The position numbers and the translations under genes are program-made. Under the pieces are notes generated by a model. The model saw only the letters and a program-made list of their open reading frames with translations, ran no database searches and had not been told where the DNA came from. This document shows, one piece after another, positions 42,648 to 54,944 of a DNA stretch of 64,000 bases. Source of the DNA: Rhipidocladum racemiflorum (Eukaryota; Streptophyta; Magnoliopsida; Poales; Poaceae). Numbering within the stretch: the first letter of the stretch is position 1; each line of letters opens with the position of its first letter. The stretch lies in contig CM070576.1 in the NCBI GenBank assembly GCA_036346355.1, positions 15,731,558-15,795,557 of the forward strand, written 5' to 3'.

Positions 42648-45121
42648 TGTGATACTACGGAATGACGATATGAGTCATTTTCGATCTCGGCCATAAGGTA
42701 CGACTCTTGTAACATGTTTTTGCGCCGTTTCTGCAAGTTTGGGCATTTACGGGGGATTTTGGGCCATTACGCAGGGGAATTGGGCCTTCCGGGGGAGTTC
42801 GGGCCTTGGGGGGTCCATATGGGCCGAAGGTGGGACATATTTGGGCCTTTTGGAGGTGGTCTAGGACATCAAAACTGCTGCCCTAGCCCTACCTGCGCCC
42901 CAAACAAGTCCCCTCCCTAGCCCTAGCCCCCACTTGTTTCCCCTCCACCCCATTGCCTCCTCCTCCCTAGCCGCCACCCCTCCCTCACCCTTGCGCCTCC
43001 CCTTGCTCCACCACGTGCCCTTGCTGCGTCCCCCTCGCTGCCATGCCACGCCATGGTGCTGCCCTCGCCGGTAGGAGGATCCGCGACGAGGAGAACCGGT
43101 GGCCATGACGCGTGGGAGCGAGATCGGGCGATCGAGAGGCATTCTTCGTGTTCGTCGTTCGTCGGACTAAGGTATGTCCATGGGGAAACCTTGGGGAAGG
43201 TCTAGGTGCTGTTCTCATGGTAGATTTGGAGTTGTTAGATCAAGAGGACGTGCTGCCATGGAGTAGATCTGAAAAGAACTAGAGTTCGTATTGTACTCAG
43301 TTTCGGGCAGATTTGGAGTCCGTTTTAGGGGGTGCGATTTCGCAATTTTAGAGTCGGAATTTGGCCGACCACCTGTTGAAGAAGTTGTAGGTATCATTAA
43401 GAACTATTTTGTGTATTTTTTTGAGAATTTTTGGAGTTACGGTCTGAAAGTTATGGCCGTTTTGGTGGGCGCTGTCCAATCTGTGTCGAGGTTGGGACAG
43501 TCTGTGTTCAACATTAGATTAAACTAATTTAGAGTTCGAATCTGACCGTACGGACTTCTAGGAAGTTGTAGATAATTTCAATATCTTTCAGTGCATATAA
43601 AGAAATTGAAATTCCGCTCAGCCGTTTGGAAGTTATGCCTGTTTTACCGAGCGCTGTCAAATCTGTGACGAGATTGAGACAGTTCGTGTTCAACGTTAGA
43701 TTAAACAACATTAGAGTCCGAATCAGTCTTTACCTATAACTAGAAAAAGTTGGGAAATTTCCTAAGCTATGCGAGGATGTACTCGTTTATTCAATTTGGA
43801 GTTCTAGAACTCAAGTTATGATTTTCGAAGCCGCTGTCCAGAACGGGGCAAAATCTGTGATTTCGGGGTTTTGGAGTATTTAGCGTATTAGGTGTAGTGG
43901 GTACTGTTTTGAGGAGTCGAATTAAGTGTGTGGCACGTGTTTGCAGGTGGTGTGCCTTCGGAGTGCCCTCAACCTCTCGTCACTCCGTTGCCCGCGGTTG
44001 AAGGCAAGTGTGTTGTGTGGATTGTATGCTATATGTGTTGCTAGTTGTGCTTCATAGTATTTGGAATAGATAACATGTTGTCTTGCCATGAATTACATGT
44101 ATTGCTTGATATGAAGCCATTATGCCATGATTTAAATGTGCTTATTGTTGATAAGCGGATTACATGCCATGTGATGATATGCAATACTCCTATACATGTG
44201 TACGTTGTTGTCCATTTTGCATACATGGCATATTTTCATGGTCGGCGGTGAGATAAGTCATAACTATTCCGGGAGGGTCGGTGAGAACCGTTATGACTAG
44301 TCCGGGCTATTCTTGAGTAAGACCTACATCGTGATTCCATCCACTGTGGTGAATGGAAGCGAGTGATAGGCACCCTCCATCTTCGGGATGGAAGGGGAAA
44401 AGGGTGCATGCCGACGGGTGTGCACTCAACCATACCGGTATGAGTTTCCAAGGAGACATGTGCATTGCATTGCATTAATGAAATATGTATATGATGATGT
44501 TTATGTTATGAGTTGCTCACGAGATGAATACATGGATGCTTAAAAGATGTTTGGAATGCTAACCATGTTGTGTTATGTTGTGCTTTTGGAGATTGGTGAT
44601 GATGGTTTGTTGACTTGATCTTTGTTTTTCCATTACAATACACTTTGCTGAGTTTTGAACTCACGCTTGTGTTTTATGTTGTTTTAGGTACCTTGAGATC
44701 GGCATGAGGGAAAAGGGGAATAGTCACACATCTCCACGTAGTTCACGCAATTGATTCCACAATGGAATCATTTGGAGTCATGACAATAAACTTAATGTGA
44801 TACAATTGATGTTTATGGTTTAGATGCGTGCTAGGATTGCCTTATTCGTTTCATTTGGCTAATGATGACTTTGGGATGCTTAAAGTGGACTTATATTGCT
44901 TCCGTGTCGCTTATTATTGCTGTTTTAGATGTTTCATATTATGTCATATTGCTATGCTATTATGATTGCTCGAGATCATGATTAAACAAAGGAGATGCTG
45001 CCGAAATTTTCGGTTCTAGCAATTGTTCCTTTGCTGTAATTTTCTTTTATTTGTAGTATTTAGATGTTACATAATCCATGTTTGGTAGCATTCGAGCGTA
45101 TTAGATGCTTAGGGTGTTACT
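42648..45121 (+). repeat. 5' LTR of LARD1
   Basis: Starts TGTGATACTACGG and ends AGGGTGTTACT (terminal A to T). It contains donor AAG|GTATG at 43171/43172, acceptors at 43946/43947 and 44687/44688, and a ~180-bp module repeated from 43352. Confidence 0.85.
43947..44003 (+). other. Putative LTR mini-exon, LARD1 5' LTR (57 nt)
   Basis: Between TGTTTGCAG and GCAAGTGTG. Predicted introns are 43172-43946 (775 nt) and 44004-44687 (684 nt). GGAGTG and CACTCC can pair within it. Confidence 0.5.
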
Positions 45122-45124
45122 GAT

Positions 45125-45135
45125 TGGTATCGAGC
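45125..45135 (+). promoter_or_regulatory. Primer-binding site of LARD1
   Basis: TGGTATCGAGC, the initiator tRNA-Met complement lacking one A. Confidence 0.75.
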
Positions 45136-48100
45136 GGGCTTGTAGGTCCCTGGAATGTGTATTTAGTGTCATACTATTCGTTCAACTAAAATATGAAGTG
45201 GGATAACCTAGAAACATGGCTTAGGTTTTACTTAAAACTTTGCCATAGGATAGCAACATTAAAACTTGTGTAAGTGGAATAATTAATTTAAAACTTGACA
45301 CACTCTGTTGCACAAGAGGGAATGGGTATGGGTACCGTTGCTTTACGCTTAAATGTTGTATTTAAGCTTTGATATTGAATGTTACATTTGGTAATATATG
45401 TTGCTATGTTTATGAAAGAATTGATTGTGTTGATACAATTGAGATTATGTGGGTTGTGGTGCCGAAAGGGGTTTCGGTCACCTTCTGGTGTTTGTAGTAT
45501 TGTTGGGTTTGACGGTGTGGCCGGGTAGTGCCATCACCGATGGACTTTTAACCTCCTGTTGGGAGAGTGCTTATCCTTTCTGTCGTAGATTGGGTAATTG
45601 GTTGGAGTCGAGTAGTAGAGTTGTGGATTGACCCTCCGAATTTTCTTTGCCGTTTTGACGAACGGTTTTGGTTGGTTTTTGGTTGGTTGAAATAAAAGAA
45701 AAAGTGTTCGGTTTTGGATACTCACCGATGGTTCTTTTGGTGGTTTTGGTTTTGTCTTCTTTGGTTGAAGACAAAAGAAGAATTTCGGGTTGCGCCTCTT
45801 TTGGTTGCCTTGTCAGCTTTGACGCCCGATTTGTTGTTTGCCTTGTAGAGAAACTTATAGATTGATTCTTGGGTTACCATTCTCCAACTTGAAAAGAAGT
45901 TATTGAAGTTCCGATGAAAAATCTAAGTCGCATGGATTTAGGTGTCAAGGTTTTGTCGGAAAGGATGTGGTTGATCGGTTGCTTTACGGAGAAAGTTTTC
46001 AATTTATTCTTGTGTTTGTCTTTTTCCGAGGTTTAAAAGAGTTATTGCGGTGTTGTGCCAGATCTTGTTGTTGGGGCCTAAGTGGTGTTTGATTGCAATG
46101 ATGACTTGCTTGGGAATTCATCTTTGAAAAAAAAACCGTTTGTTTCGTGAAAGTTTGAAGTTTGGGGTTATGGCCTAAAATTTTAGTTAATCGCTTGGTT
46201 TTTCCTCGTGCGACCATCTTCCTTCGTGGAAGTTGTTGATCTCGAGAGTTGTGGAGTAGTTGCGTGTCGGCATTTGGGAATTTAAGAGTTGACTTCTCTT
46301 TTGATTTATGGTTGAGCTTTCCGGAAGGAAAGGTGTTTTGGGTGTTGTTCTTTTCTGGAGCAATTATGGTTTCCTTAAGAGTTGGGTGCGTGATTCACGC
46401 GGATGTTTAAGAAGTTAAGTGTATGACGAGAAGTTAGAGTTTTCGGATGATATGAGCTGGTGGTTCGGTTAAAGTGAATTTGTTGTTTGTTTAAAGATAA
46501 ACTAAAATATTGTGTTGATCAGAGATGATTAAACGAGACGTCAGGTGATCCAAGGTGAAAGTTGATTAGTGGTGTGTGCAAAGTGATGCGGGTTATGGAA
46601 TCTAATGGATGTTTGAGATTAGTTAGCATATAATGTCTCGGTTGATGAACTTGTTACAGCAAGAAGATGGTGTGAAATTCTGCCTATTGTAGTGGTGGAG
46701 TCGATTAATATTGTGGAGTCGACAATATGACTTAAAATACGTGTAATCAATTAATGAGGATATATGGAATGATTGTAGGAAAGGTTGAATTATTCTTGGC
46801 GGATGTGCATGCGGGATCCGTATTTATGAGGGATGTCTAGTGGAGATCGTGGTCGCGTGGTTAGTATTAATTATTGGTGGAATGAACGGGTGATATGGAA
46901 TATGTGACTTAGGATTATACCCAGGGTAATTGTTGATTACGCCGGAATAATTGTAAAGAGATGTGTGCTACGCTTTGGGATAATAAGTTGCATGAATAAT
47001 GGCTCGTCATGGTTAGTAGACCAAAAGAAGTTGTTGATATCGTCTTATGTTGGATTAAGCGATAAGTTAATTGTCTTTGGAGTTATGAGAACGTGGTTCT
47101 CCTTGTTGGTTGTCATACGGTAGATATGGTCTACGGTTCGTTGGTAATATAATCAATTGTGGTTATATGAACAGTGAAAAGTGATTTTATCAAGAGCAGA
47201 TGTTGTAGCTTGTGTGCAACAGTGTTGGACTTCTCGGGATTTGGGTGATTATGACATCCGCATTGGCTAAGAGTATTGGAATGCGAGTAATGGTGGGATT
47301 TGAGTCGAACTTTCTTTTGAAGGTTTACGGATTCAAATGAATGTATAAATTTTCTGGGAGTGCCTGCCTCTTTGTTTAGGCGTCTTGATTAGTGTGCAAT
47401 AAAATCTTCCCTGATTAAGTGGCATTTTGTCAAGTTACAAACTTGACTCCGATGATTGGAAATATGGATGAAAGAGTAGTATTTGAAGTAACCGGCTTAT
47501 GGGTTCCAAATGTGGTGTGGTATTGAACCATGCCAATCTTTGGATTTGGGCTAATCTGATTAGTCTATGCTATGAGTATGGATTAACACCCAAAGCGTTG
47601 GAGTGGGACGCTCTCTTTAGCGTTCAACTGATTTATCTTTGGTAACCCTGGAATTAAGCGCTTAAAGTGTAATTCTATCGTGACTAGAGTTGGATTTATT
47701 TGGGAAACGTGTGTGGTGTTTGCGAGCGTTTCAAAAAGGTGAATCTTACGATTGTTTCATAAGTGATTTTGTTGGTAAAATGTTCCCTGCTGGGAATGTG
47801 TTTCCTTTCTCTTTAAGAGAATTGGTAGCGGTTATTAGGCGTAGATGTTTGATTTGAGAGTTGATGCTATCTTCTGTTATTGGCTTTGGTTAAAATGTGA
47901 TGTTTTGCACGCATTGCGTGCAGTGGTTGTTGGGTTGTGATGCGATGTGGTATTTTTCGGTTAACGCAGTCGTAGGTTATGCGAATTTGAGCAACCATCG
48001 ATGTTGTTGGGTGTCAATCATGTGACAAAGAGAATGAAGTCTCTGTGTGAATGGTTAATGGGTATCGTGGTTACATGATGAATAAATGGTGAAAAAGATT

Positions 48101-49461
48101 CATGAATCGTTTTTTTTTTATGCATAAAAGAGTTGTTGAGCCAGGACGGTGAGAAAGTCATATAGAGACATATGACTAATCCGGAGTGCTCATGTAGAAT
48201 TCGCATTCGTGTTATGAATCGAGATTTTTCATTGCTCTCTAGCATGAAAATGAATGAATGTTTAAATGCTGGTATTTTGGTTTTGTTATGCAAGGGATTT
48301 GAGTTTCCCTTTCTCTTCGAGAGTTTTTGTGGCAGTTCTCTTCCAAGATGTTGATTTTGGTTAAAGTGAAAAGTTTGGCTGTGGTGAAGGCGAGTCGAGT
48401 TGTCTTTAGTTGTTGAGAACATCTGTCAAGAGAATTGTGTGGAGTCTCTATTTGTTTGAGTGCTCCCCGATGCTAATTGTATCGCGTTGATTGGAGATTT
48501 GAGTTTTCCTTTGCGGCTTGACTTAGGAAAAGCAAAAGGGTGGTCTTTCAATGTTATCAGGGTTCTTTCCAAAGTGATTTGTGGCGCTTTGAGGTTCGAG
48601 TTGTTGTATGTGGTCTACTTGGATTCAAAAGAATCGTACTTCTTTTGCACTATTGATAGGAGCGAGAATAAGAAGGGCCTCGGGTTATTGTTGAGTATAA
48701 TCTAAGAGCTATACTCGTGGGCTTCGTTGTTTGTGTGAATTGTTTGTGAGGGCGACATCCTCTTGGGAAAAGTGCCAATTGAGATTTGGTAGTGAGTTAC
48801 GGTCCTAGTTTGGGCTAGGTGTCTTTGGACATTAGTGGTATGAGGCGGATGATGATGGAGGTTGTTGATGTCGTGGTTTGAATTTGGTTGAAAGTATCGT
48901 TGGGTGGAAGCAAATGTTATAGAAAGTGTGATGTAAAATGCTTTGTCGTGGACATTGTATTAGCTAGACGTCCCTGTGTGTGCGTTATGCCTGGGAGAGG
49001 ATAGAATGAAAAGTGTATTGTGGTTGGCAGTCGAAAGGAAAGTATGGTTGATGTAGGCTATGAGCGAAGATGACATTAGTAAATTTTGATTCCTTGCGAA
49101 AAGGGGTCAAATAATTGGGAGAGATGGGGTTTTGCGTAAATGGTCTTTTTGGGGGGGTTCTAGTTTGGAACCTCGGTTGACCGTTTTAATACTAATGATG
49201 AAAAAGTGATGTGTTTCAAGGTGATTGTGTCATTCGGAGTTTATGAATCATGATAGAGATTGAAGTAAATGAGGAATCATGTCAAGTTGTGCTTAGTTAA
49301 GCCAAGCCAAGTCACTCTTGTTAATAGATGGATTTGGAGAATGGAGTTGTCATTGCTATTGTTTGAGTCTTTGCGTGGGTGTGTTGAGTTCGCAAAGAAG
49401 ATGAGTCTCTAGTGGACATTGTTTTAGAGTTGACGTGTAAGATTCGAGGTCGAATCCAGTT

Positions 49462-49474
49462 AAGGGGGGTAGAA
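49462..49474 (+). promoter_or_regulatory. Polypurine tract of LARD1
   Basis: AAGGGGGGTAGAA directly before the 3' LTR; one T interrupts the purine run. Confidence 0.75.
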
Positions 49475-51952
49475 TGTGATACTACGGAATGACGATATGA
49501 GTCATTTTCGATCTCGGCCATAAGGTACGACTCTTGTAACATGTTTTTGCGCCGTTTCTGCAAGTGTGGGCCTTTCCGGGGGATTTTGGGCCTTTCCGGA
49601 GGGGAATTGGGCCTTCCGGGGGAGTTCGGGCCTTGGGGGGTCCATATGGGCCGAAGGTGGGACATATTTGGGCCTTTTGGAGGTGGTCTAGGACATCAAA
49701 ACTGCTGCCCTAGCCCTACCTGCGCCCCAAACAAGTCCCCTCCCTAGCCCTAGCCCCCACTTGTTTCCCCACCACCCCAATGCCTCCACCACCCAAGCCG
49801 CCCCCCCACCCACACCCGTGCGCCTCCCCTTGCTCCACCACGTGCCCTTGCTGCGTCCCCCTCGCTGCCATGCCACGCCATGGTGCTGCCCTCGCCGGTA
49901 GGAGGATCCGCGACGAGGAGAACCGGTGGCCATGACGCGTGGGAGCGAGATCGGGCGATCGAGAGGCATTCTTCGTGTTCGTCGTTCGTCGGACTAAGGT
50001 ATGTCCATGGGGAAACCTTGGGGAAGGTCTAGGTGCTGTTCTCATGGTAGATTTGGAGTTGTTAGATCAAGAGGACGTGCTGCCATGGAGTAGATCTGAA
50101 AAGAACTAGAGTTCGTATTGTACTCAGTTTCGGGCAGATTTGGAGTCCGTTTTAGGGGGTGCGATTTCGCAATTTTAGAGTCAGAATTTGGCCGACCACC
50201 TGTTGAAGAAGTTGTAGGTATCATTAAGAACTATTTTGTGTATTTTTTTGAGAATTTTTGGAGTTACGGTCTGAAAGTTATGGCCGTTTTGGTGGGCGCT
50301 GTCCAATCTGTGTCGAGGTTGGGACAGTCTGTGTTCAACATTAGATTAAACTAATTTAGAGTTCGAATCTGACCGTACGGACTTCTAGGAAGTTGTAGAT
50401 AATTTCAATATCTTTCAGTGCATATAAAGAAATTGAAATTCCGCTCAGCCGTTTGGAAGTTATGCCTGTTTTACCGAGCGCTGTCAAATCTGTGACGAGA
50501 TTGAGACAGTTCGTGTTCAACGTTAGATTAAACAACATTAGAGTCCGAATCAGTCTTTACCTATAACTAGAAAAAGTTGGGAAATTTCCTAAGCTATGCG
50601 AGGATGTACTCGTTTATTCAATTTGGAGTTCTAGAACTCAAGTTATGATTTTTCGAAGCCGCTGTCCAGAACGGGGCAAAATCTGTGATTTCGGGGTTTT
50701 GGAGTATTTAGCGTATTAGGTGTAGTGGGTACTGTTTTGAGGAGTCGAATTAAGTGTGTGGCACGTGTTTGCAGGTGGTGTGCCTTGAGTGCCCTCAACC
50801 TCTCGTCACTCCGTTGCCCTTGATTTGAAGGCAAGTGTGTTGTGTGGATTGTATGCTATATGTGTTGCTAGTTGTGCTTCATAGTATTTGGAATAGATAA
50901 CATGTTGTCTTGCCATGAATTACATGTATTGCTTGATATGAAGCCATTATGCCATGATTTAAATGTGCTTATTGTTGATAAGCGGATTACATGCCATGTG
51001 ATGATATGCAATACTCCTATACATGTGTACGTTGTTGTCCATTTTGCATACATGGCATATTTTCATGGCCGGCCGGTGAGATAAGTCATAACTATTCCGG
51101 GAGGGTCGGTGAGAACCGTTATGACTAGTCCGGGGCTATTCTTGAGTAAGACCTACATCGTGATTCCATCCACCGTGGTGAATGGAAGCGAGTGATAGGC
51201 ACCCTCCATCTTCGGGATGGAAGGGGGAAAAGGGTGCATGCCGACGGGTGTGCACTCAACCATACCGGTATGAGTTTCCAAGGAGACATGTGCATTGCAT
51301 TGCATTAATGAAATATGTATATGATGATGTTTATGTTATGAGTTGCTCACGAGATGAATACATGGATGCTTAAAAGATGTTTGGAATGCTAACCATGTTG
51401 TGTTATGTTGTGCTTTTGGAGATTGGTGATGATGGTTTGTTGACTTGATCTTTGTTTTTCCATTACAATACACTTTGCTGAGTTTTGAACTCACGCTTGT
51501 GTTTTATGTTGTTTTAGGTACCTTGAGATCGGCATGAGGGAAAAGGGGAATAGTCACACATCTCCACGTAGTTCACGCAATTGATTCCACAATGGAATCA
51601 TTTGGAGTCATGACAATAAACTTAATGTGATACAATTGATGTTTATGGTTTAGATGCGTGCTAGGATTGCCTTATTCGTTTCATTTGGCTAATGATGACT
51701 TTGGGATGCTTAAAGTGGACTTATATTGCTTCCGTGTCGCTTATTATTGCTGTTTTAGATGTTTCATATTATGTCATATTCTGCTATGCTATTATGATTG
51801 CTCGAGATCATGATTAAACAAAGGAGATGCTGCCGAAATTTTCGGTTCTAGCAATTGTTCCTTTGCTGTAATTTTCTTTTATTTGTAGTATTTAGATGTT
51901 ACATAATCCATGTTTGGTAGCATTCAGGCGTATTAGATGCCGGGGTGTTACA
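49475..51952 (+). repeat. 3' LTR of LARD1
   Basis: Matches the 5' LTR over nearly its whole length. Most differences cluster near 49560-49600, 49770-49830 and 50785-50830. Followed by TSD CAAAT. Confidence 0.85.
50775..50830 (+). other. Putative LTR mini-exon, LARD1 3' LTR (56 nt)
   Basis: Same flanks as the 5' copy (TTTGCAG, GCAAGTGTG) with a few substitutions and a net loss of one base. Confidence 0.5.
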
Positions 51953-53910
51953 CAAATACATCAATTTCAATTCGTCACTAGCAAAATCATGCAATGCAAC
52001 AGGCATAATCACAATGCACAACTCAAAGCATGCGCACACCATCTATTACACTCAACACATTGACATCGCTCACTTTGGAATGTTATGCAATGCATTTATG
52101 CTTTCATGCTCATATGCACACTTTATAACTGCATCTTGCACTGGATTTGTGATTGCATAGTTTACTAATGCTTATGTATAGCGAGGTGTGCACCCGTCGA
52201 TGCCACACCTTGCCCCGTCCTTTTTCATACGGGGTCGAATCCTCCACTACCGTGGAGGCCCTACAGGGTTCCCACTCCCATGGAGACTACCTCTGTACGA
52301 CTTTTTCGAAGCACTCAAGTCTAGTCATATAGCTTTCTGACCAACCTGGCCCAAAGAGCTCTAGGGTCAAAAATCATATATCTTTCTCATTGACCCAGCC
52401 CATGGCACTCCGGACAAGTTATATGACTTTCTTTGACCTGACTCCTATGCACATGAATGCATTCATGCTATTGTCACGCATAACAACACAATTTGCATCT
52501 TCATAATCATACACCCATACATGATTATTAGCATAACCTCACATTCTTAACCTACTACTCGCGTTAATCAAAACATGACCACGAGTAAGACATGGTAATA
52601 GACACATGCGTCCAAATAGGTGAAGAAGCTGTAACACTCATTATAAAACCATTACCAAAAGCCTATTCTCAACCCAAAATTCATTTAACCTGCAGAGCAA
52701 TAAATAGAATAGAAAGCACCACATATTGACATACAACCATACTCAACCACACGATGTACTTGCCTTAACCTCATCGATAACTGATGTCCCATTTGCAGTA
52801 TTAGAAACCTCCAACCCTAGAAAACAAAACAACCCAAGAAAGGGAAAGAGCATGATTGTCACATTCACAACTCATCGAAAAAGTTAAAGAAACATGGTTA
52901 AGTAAGAGTATACTAGCACACTACTCGATATGGGACTTTATACATCTGAGGAATAGCTAGGGCATCACAATTTTAACCCCTTTCTCCGTTAAACGCATAC
53001 AAAACTCTAGTGACAACCCTTACTCCCCAATCCAGTAATGCAAAACACATATGCTCCAATATAAAATCATATACCTTTGTTAAAGGAAATAGCATTTCCA
53101 TTTCATGCACCAGTATTGAGGGTCAAATAACATGCATAAATAAACACAATCACTAATATCAGATGACACCATCAATTGTTGACAGCAATTTCTCCCATGA
53201 GCTAGATAAACACGCCTCTATAAATTCTAGTATAAACTTAGTTACAGGAGAACTTGGAATATAAAGACATGAAACCTGAGGAGAAATATTTCTAGCTCAC
53301 TCTTGGTTCACTCTTTGATTGACCTCAAGTAACACGACTATTACTAGGCTAATCTATAATTACCCCCATGACCACTCACCAAAAGCACACATGATCAGTA
53401 GGCAACTGGAACTGCAGACTCAACTAAAATATTAAGCACTGAGTACACAACCTATTTCTTCCACCCCCCCAATTCAACGTATTGATAAAATCCCCTCTTG
53501 CAATTCACTTCATGACACAATTTATTACAACACTCAAACCATCCAATCTAGTGGAATTTATTTCCAAGCAATCATTACGCAACAAGCATAGACCCTTCAC
53601 ATGGAGACCTTCAAATTCGTAATCACCAATTACACAACTATTTCATTTGCCATTGAAACTTGAGATGAGGAAATAATAGCTCTTCTGGGCATTTCCACAA
53701 ACACTTGACATGCACAAATTGATTCACATGCTAGAACCTCACATGCCCTTACCACAAGAGAGGAGAGGAAGGAGGTGCCGGCTTGGAGGAGGAGCTGCAG
53801 CAGGGGAGGTAGCGCCGTCGGCTGGCCGGAGGGAGGAGCTGGAGCTGGGGCGGCGGTCGGCCGGGGTAAGACCTGGGAGCGGCATCGGCTGAGTGGAGAG
53901 GGTGCAGGGG

Positions 53911-54015
53911 GTCGCCAGCAGGGAGAGGGCGTAGGGGGAGGTCACCGGCAGGGAGAGGCGTAGGGGGACATCGCCGGCAGGGAGAGGCGCAGGGGGAGTC
54001 GCCGGTAGGGAGAGG
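53911..54015 (+). repeat. GC-rich minisatellite, ~4 units of 29-30 bp
   Basis: Units start near 53911, 53941, 53970 and 53999 and have the pattern GTCGCCGGCAGGGAGAGGCG followed by TAGGGGG. Confidence 0.8.
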
Positions 54016-54242
54016 ATGGCCAGGGGCGGGCCGAGCTCGGCTAGAGGGGCGAGGCGGCGCCAACCCAAGGGAGGAGCCACGCTGGCTGGAGGGAAGACCA
54101 GGGAGGGGCAAAGCTCGTGGAGGATAACCGGAGACGGCGCCGAACCGGGAGCAAGCGCAGGAGGCGGGGCCGACTGGAGAGGGAGGAGAAGCCAGGGAAG
54201 GCGTCAGGCTGGGGAAAATAGAGGGCCAACCGGGTGGGGGGA

Positions 54243-54283
54243 AAAGGAGAGAGAGAGAGATAGTGAGAGAGAGAGTGTGTGGG
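54243..54283 (+). repeat. GA-rich microsatellite
   Basis: Imperfect GA repeat ending in GTGTGTG, inside solo LTR E2. Confidence 0.8.
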
Positions 54284-54417
54284 GATAAGGTAGGTGCGAA
54301 AGGAGTAAAAATGCATGAAATCTCTCACACCTAACTTATACCCCACCAAACCCAAACAGGTCCACTAAACACCCTAGCTAGGAAATCCAAGACTCGGAGA
54401 AAACCCGTAATATTGCA

Positions 54418-54944
54418 AGGATACTTATGTCGATGCAGGTTATGAGGATAACAATCATGTTTCTACATAGAGTTTCACCTTGTTAGTTGCCCGTGAAAAA
54501 ATGGGTAGTTTTCATACTACAAGATATAGTTATCTTTCGGCTTGTAATATATTTGTAAGAACTGCTTTCACTATAATGAAATTAATAATATATGTTGTAT
54601 GAATGTGATTGCAATTTTTGTATATGCGTGTTAGCAACTGATCATGGGACTAGCACAGAAAGCATATTTAGAACTTGTCTTTTATGATAATCAATACCAT
54701 AAAAGGGACGGTCTTCACAGCAAGCTTGCAATACTCCAGCAACACAGGGTGAGCGCGCGCGGGAGCGTGGTAGCACGCCTCCGCTCTACCACACAGCGGA
54801 AGGTTCCTTCTGCGTTCCCCGGGCAAGGTGTGGGCTACGGGCCTATTTTTATAAAAAAAAATTTGCGTTGGACTATTTTTGTGATAAAAATATAGAAAGC
54901 TAGTACAATGATCACTTCAAATCCGACGACCCTAACCTACACTG
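54418..54944. other. Older host sequence, part 2
   Basis: Continuation of 41638-41966 (begins with the AGGAT duplication). AT-rich with an AATATATTTGTAAG stretch near 54545; GC-rich near 54750-54840. No gene is visible. The last five bases, CACTG, are the target site of the next element. Confidence 0.4.

Larger units (their letters stand above)
45122..49474 (+). other. LARD1 internal region, no retroviral genes
   Basis: Primer site, then about 200 bp shared with the Tekay leader, then about 4 kb without recognisable domains. It is collinear with 57163-61516 on the minus strand. A sense-strand open frame of 81 codons at 48460-48705 lies in the most conserved block but begins with GTG and resembles no known protein. 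A CGGTGAGAAAGTCATA motif resembling one in the LTRs occurs at 48145-48160. It ends with GGTCGAATCC and the polypurine tract. Confidence 0.75.
42648..51952 (+). mobile_element. Complete non-autonomous LARD-like element (LARD1)
   Basis: Bounded by TGTGATACTACGG and GGGGTGTTACA with perfect TSD CAAAT at 42643-42647 and 51953-51957. LTRs are 2474 and 2478 bp and nearly identical, so the insertion is recent. The 4.35-kb internal region has a primer site and polypurine tract but no gag, protease, RT or integrase motif. Shared leader and tail with the Tekay element suggest that its proteins supply replication in trans, as described for other grass large retrotransposon derivatives. Confidence 0.85.
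51953..54417 (-). mobile_element. Solo LTR E2, second part
   Basis: Continues the minus-strand LTR from 42647 (the first five bases are the CAAAT duplication) and ends CCGTAATATTGCA at 54417, followed by TSD AGGAT. Total LTR length is about 3.14 kb. The mini-exon region near 52755-52790 is degraded, keeping only the AAG|GCAAGT side. The GC-rich segment 53780-54240 is on the U3/leader side. Confidence 0.75.

Noticed and set aside
45571..45774. Open frame repeated in LARD1 (minus) and LARD2 (plus)
   Set aside because: It is antisense to the element and its differences include non-synonymous changes. Conservation follows from recent copy similarity.
48460..48705. 81-codon open frame as a real gene of the non-autonomous element
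   Set aside because: It begins with GTG, has no similarity I recognise, and is not kept in the third copy at 37360-37630. It is listed only as part of a conserved block.
42648..51952. Small LTR differences as evidence of insertion age
   Set aside because: Several differences are single-base homopolymer changes that could be sequencing or assembly error, so I give no date.
53710..54355. Overlapping long open frames on both strands in a GC-rich segment
   Set aside because: They lie inside a solo LTR, are low-complexity (Gly, Arg, Pro) and arise from a minisatellite and a C-rich tract. No domain is recognisable.
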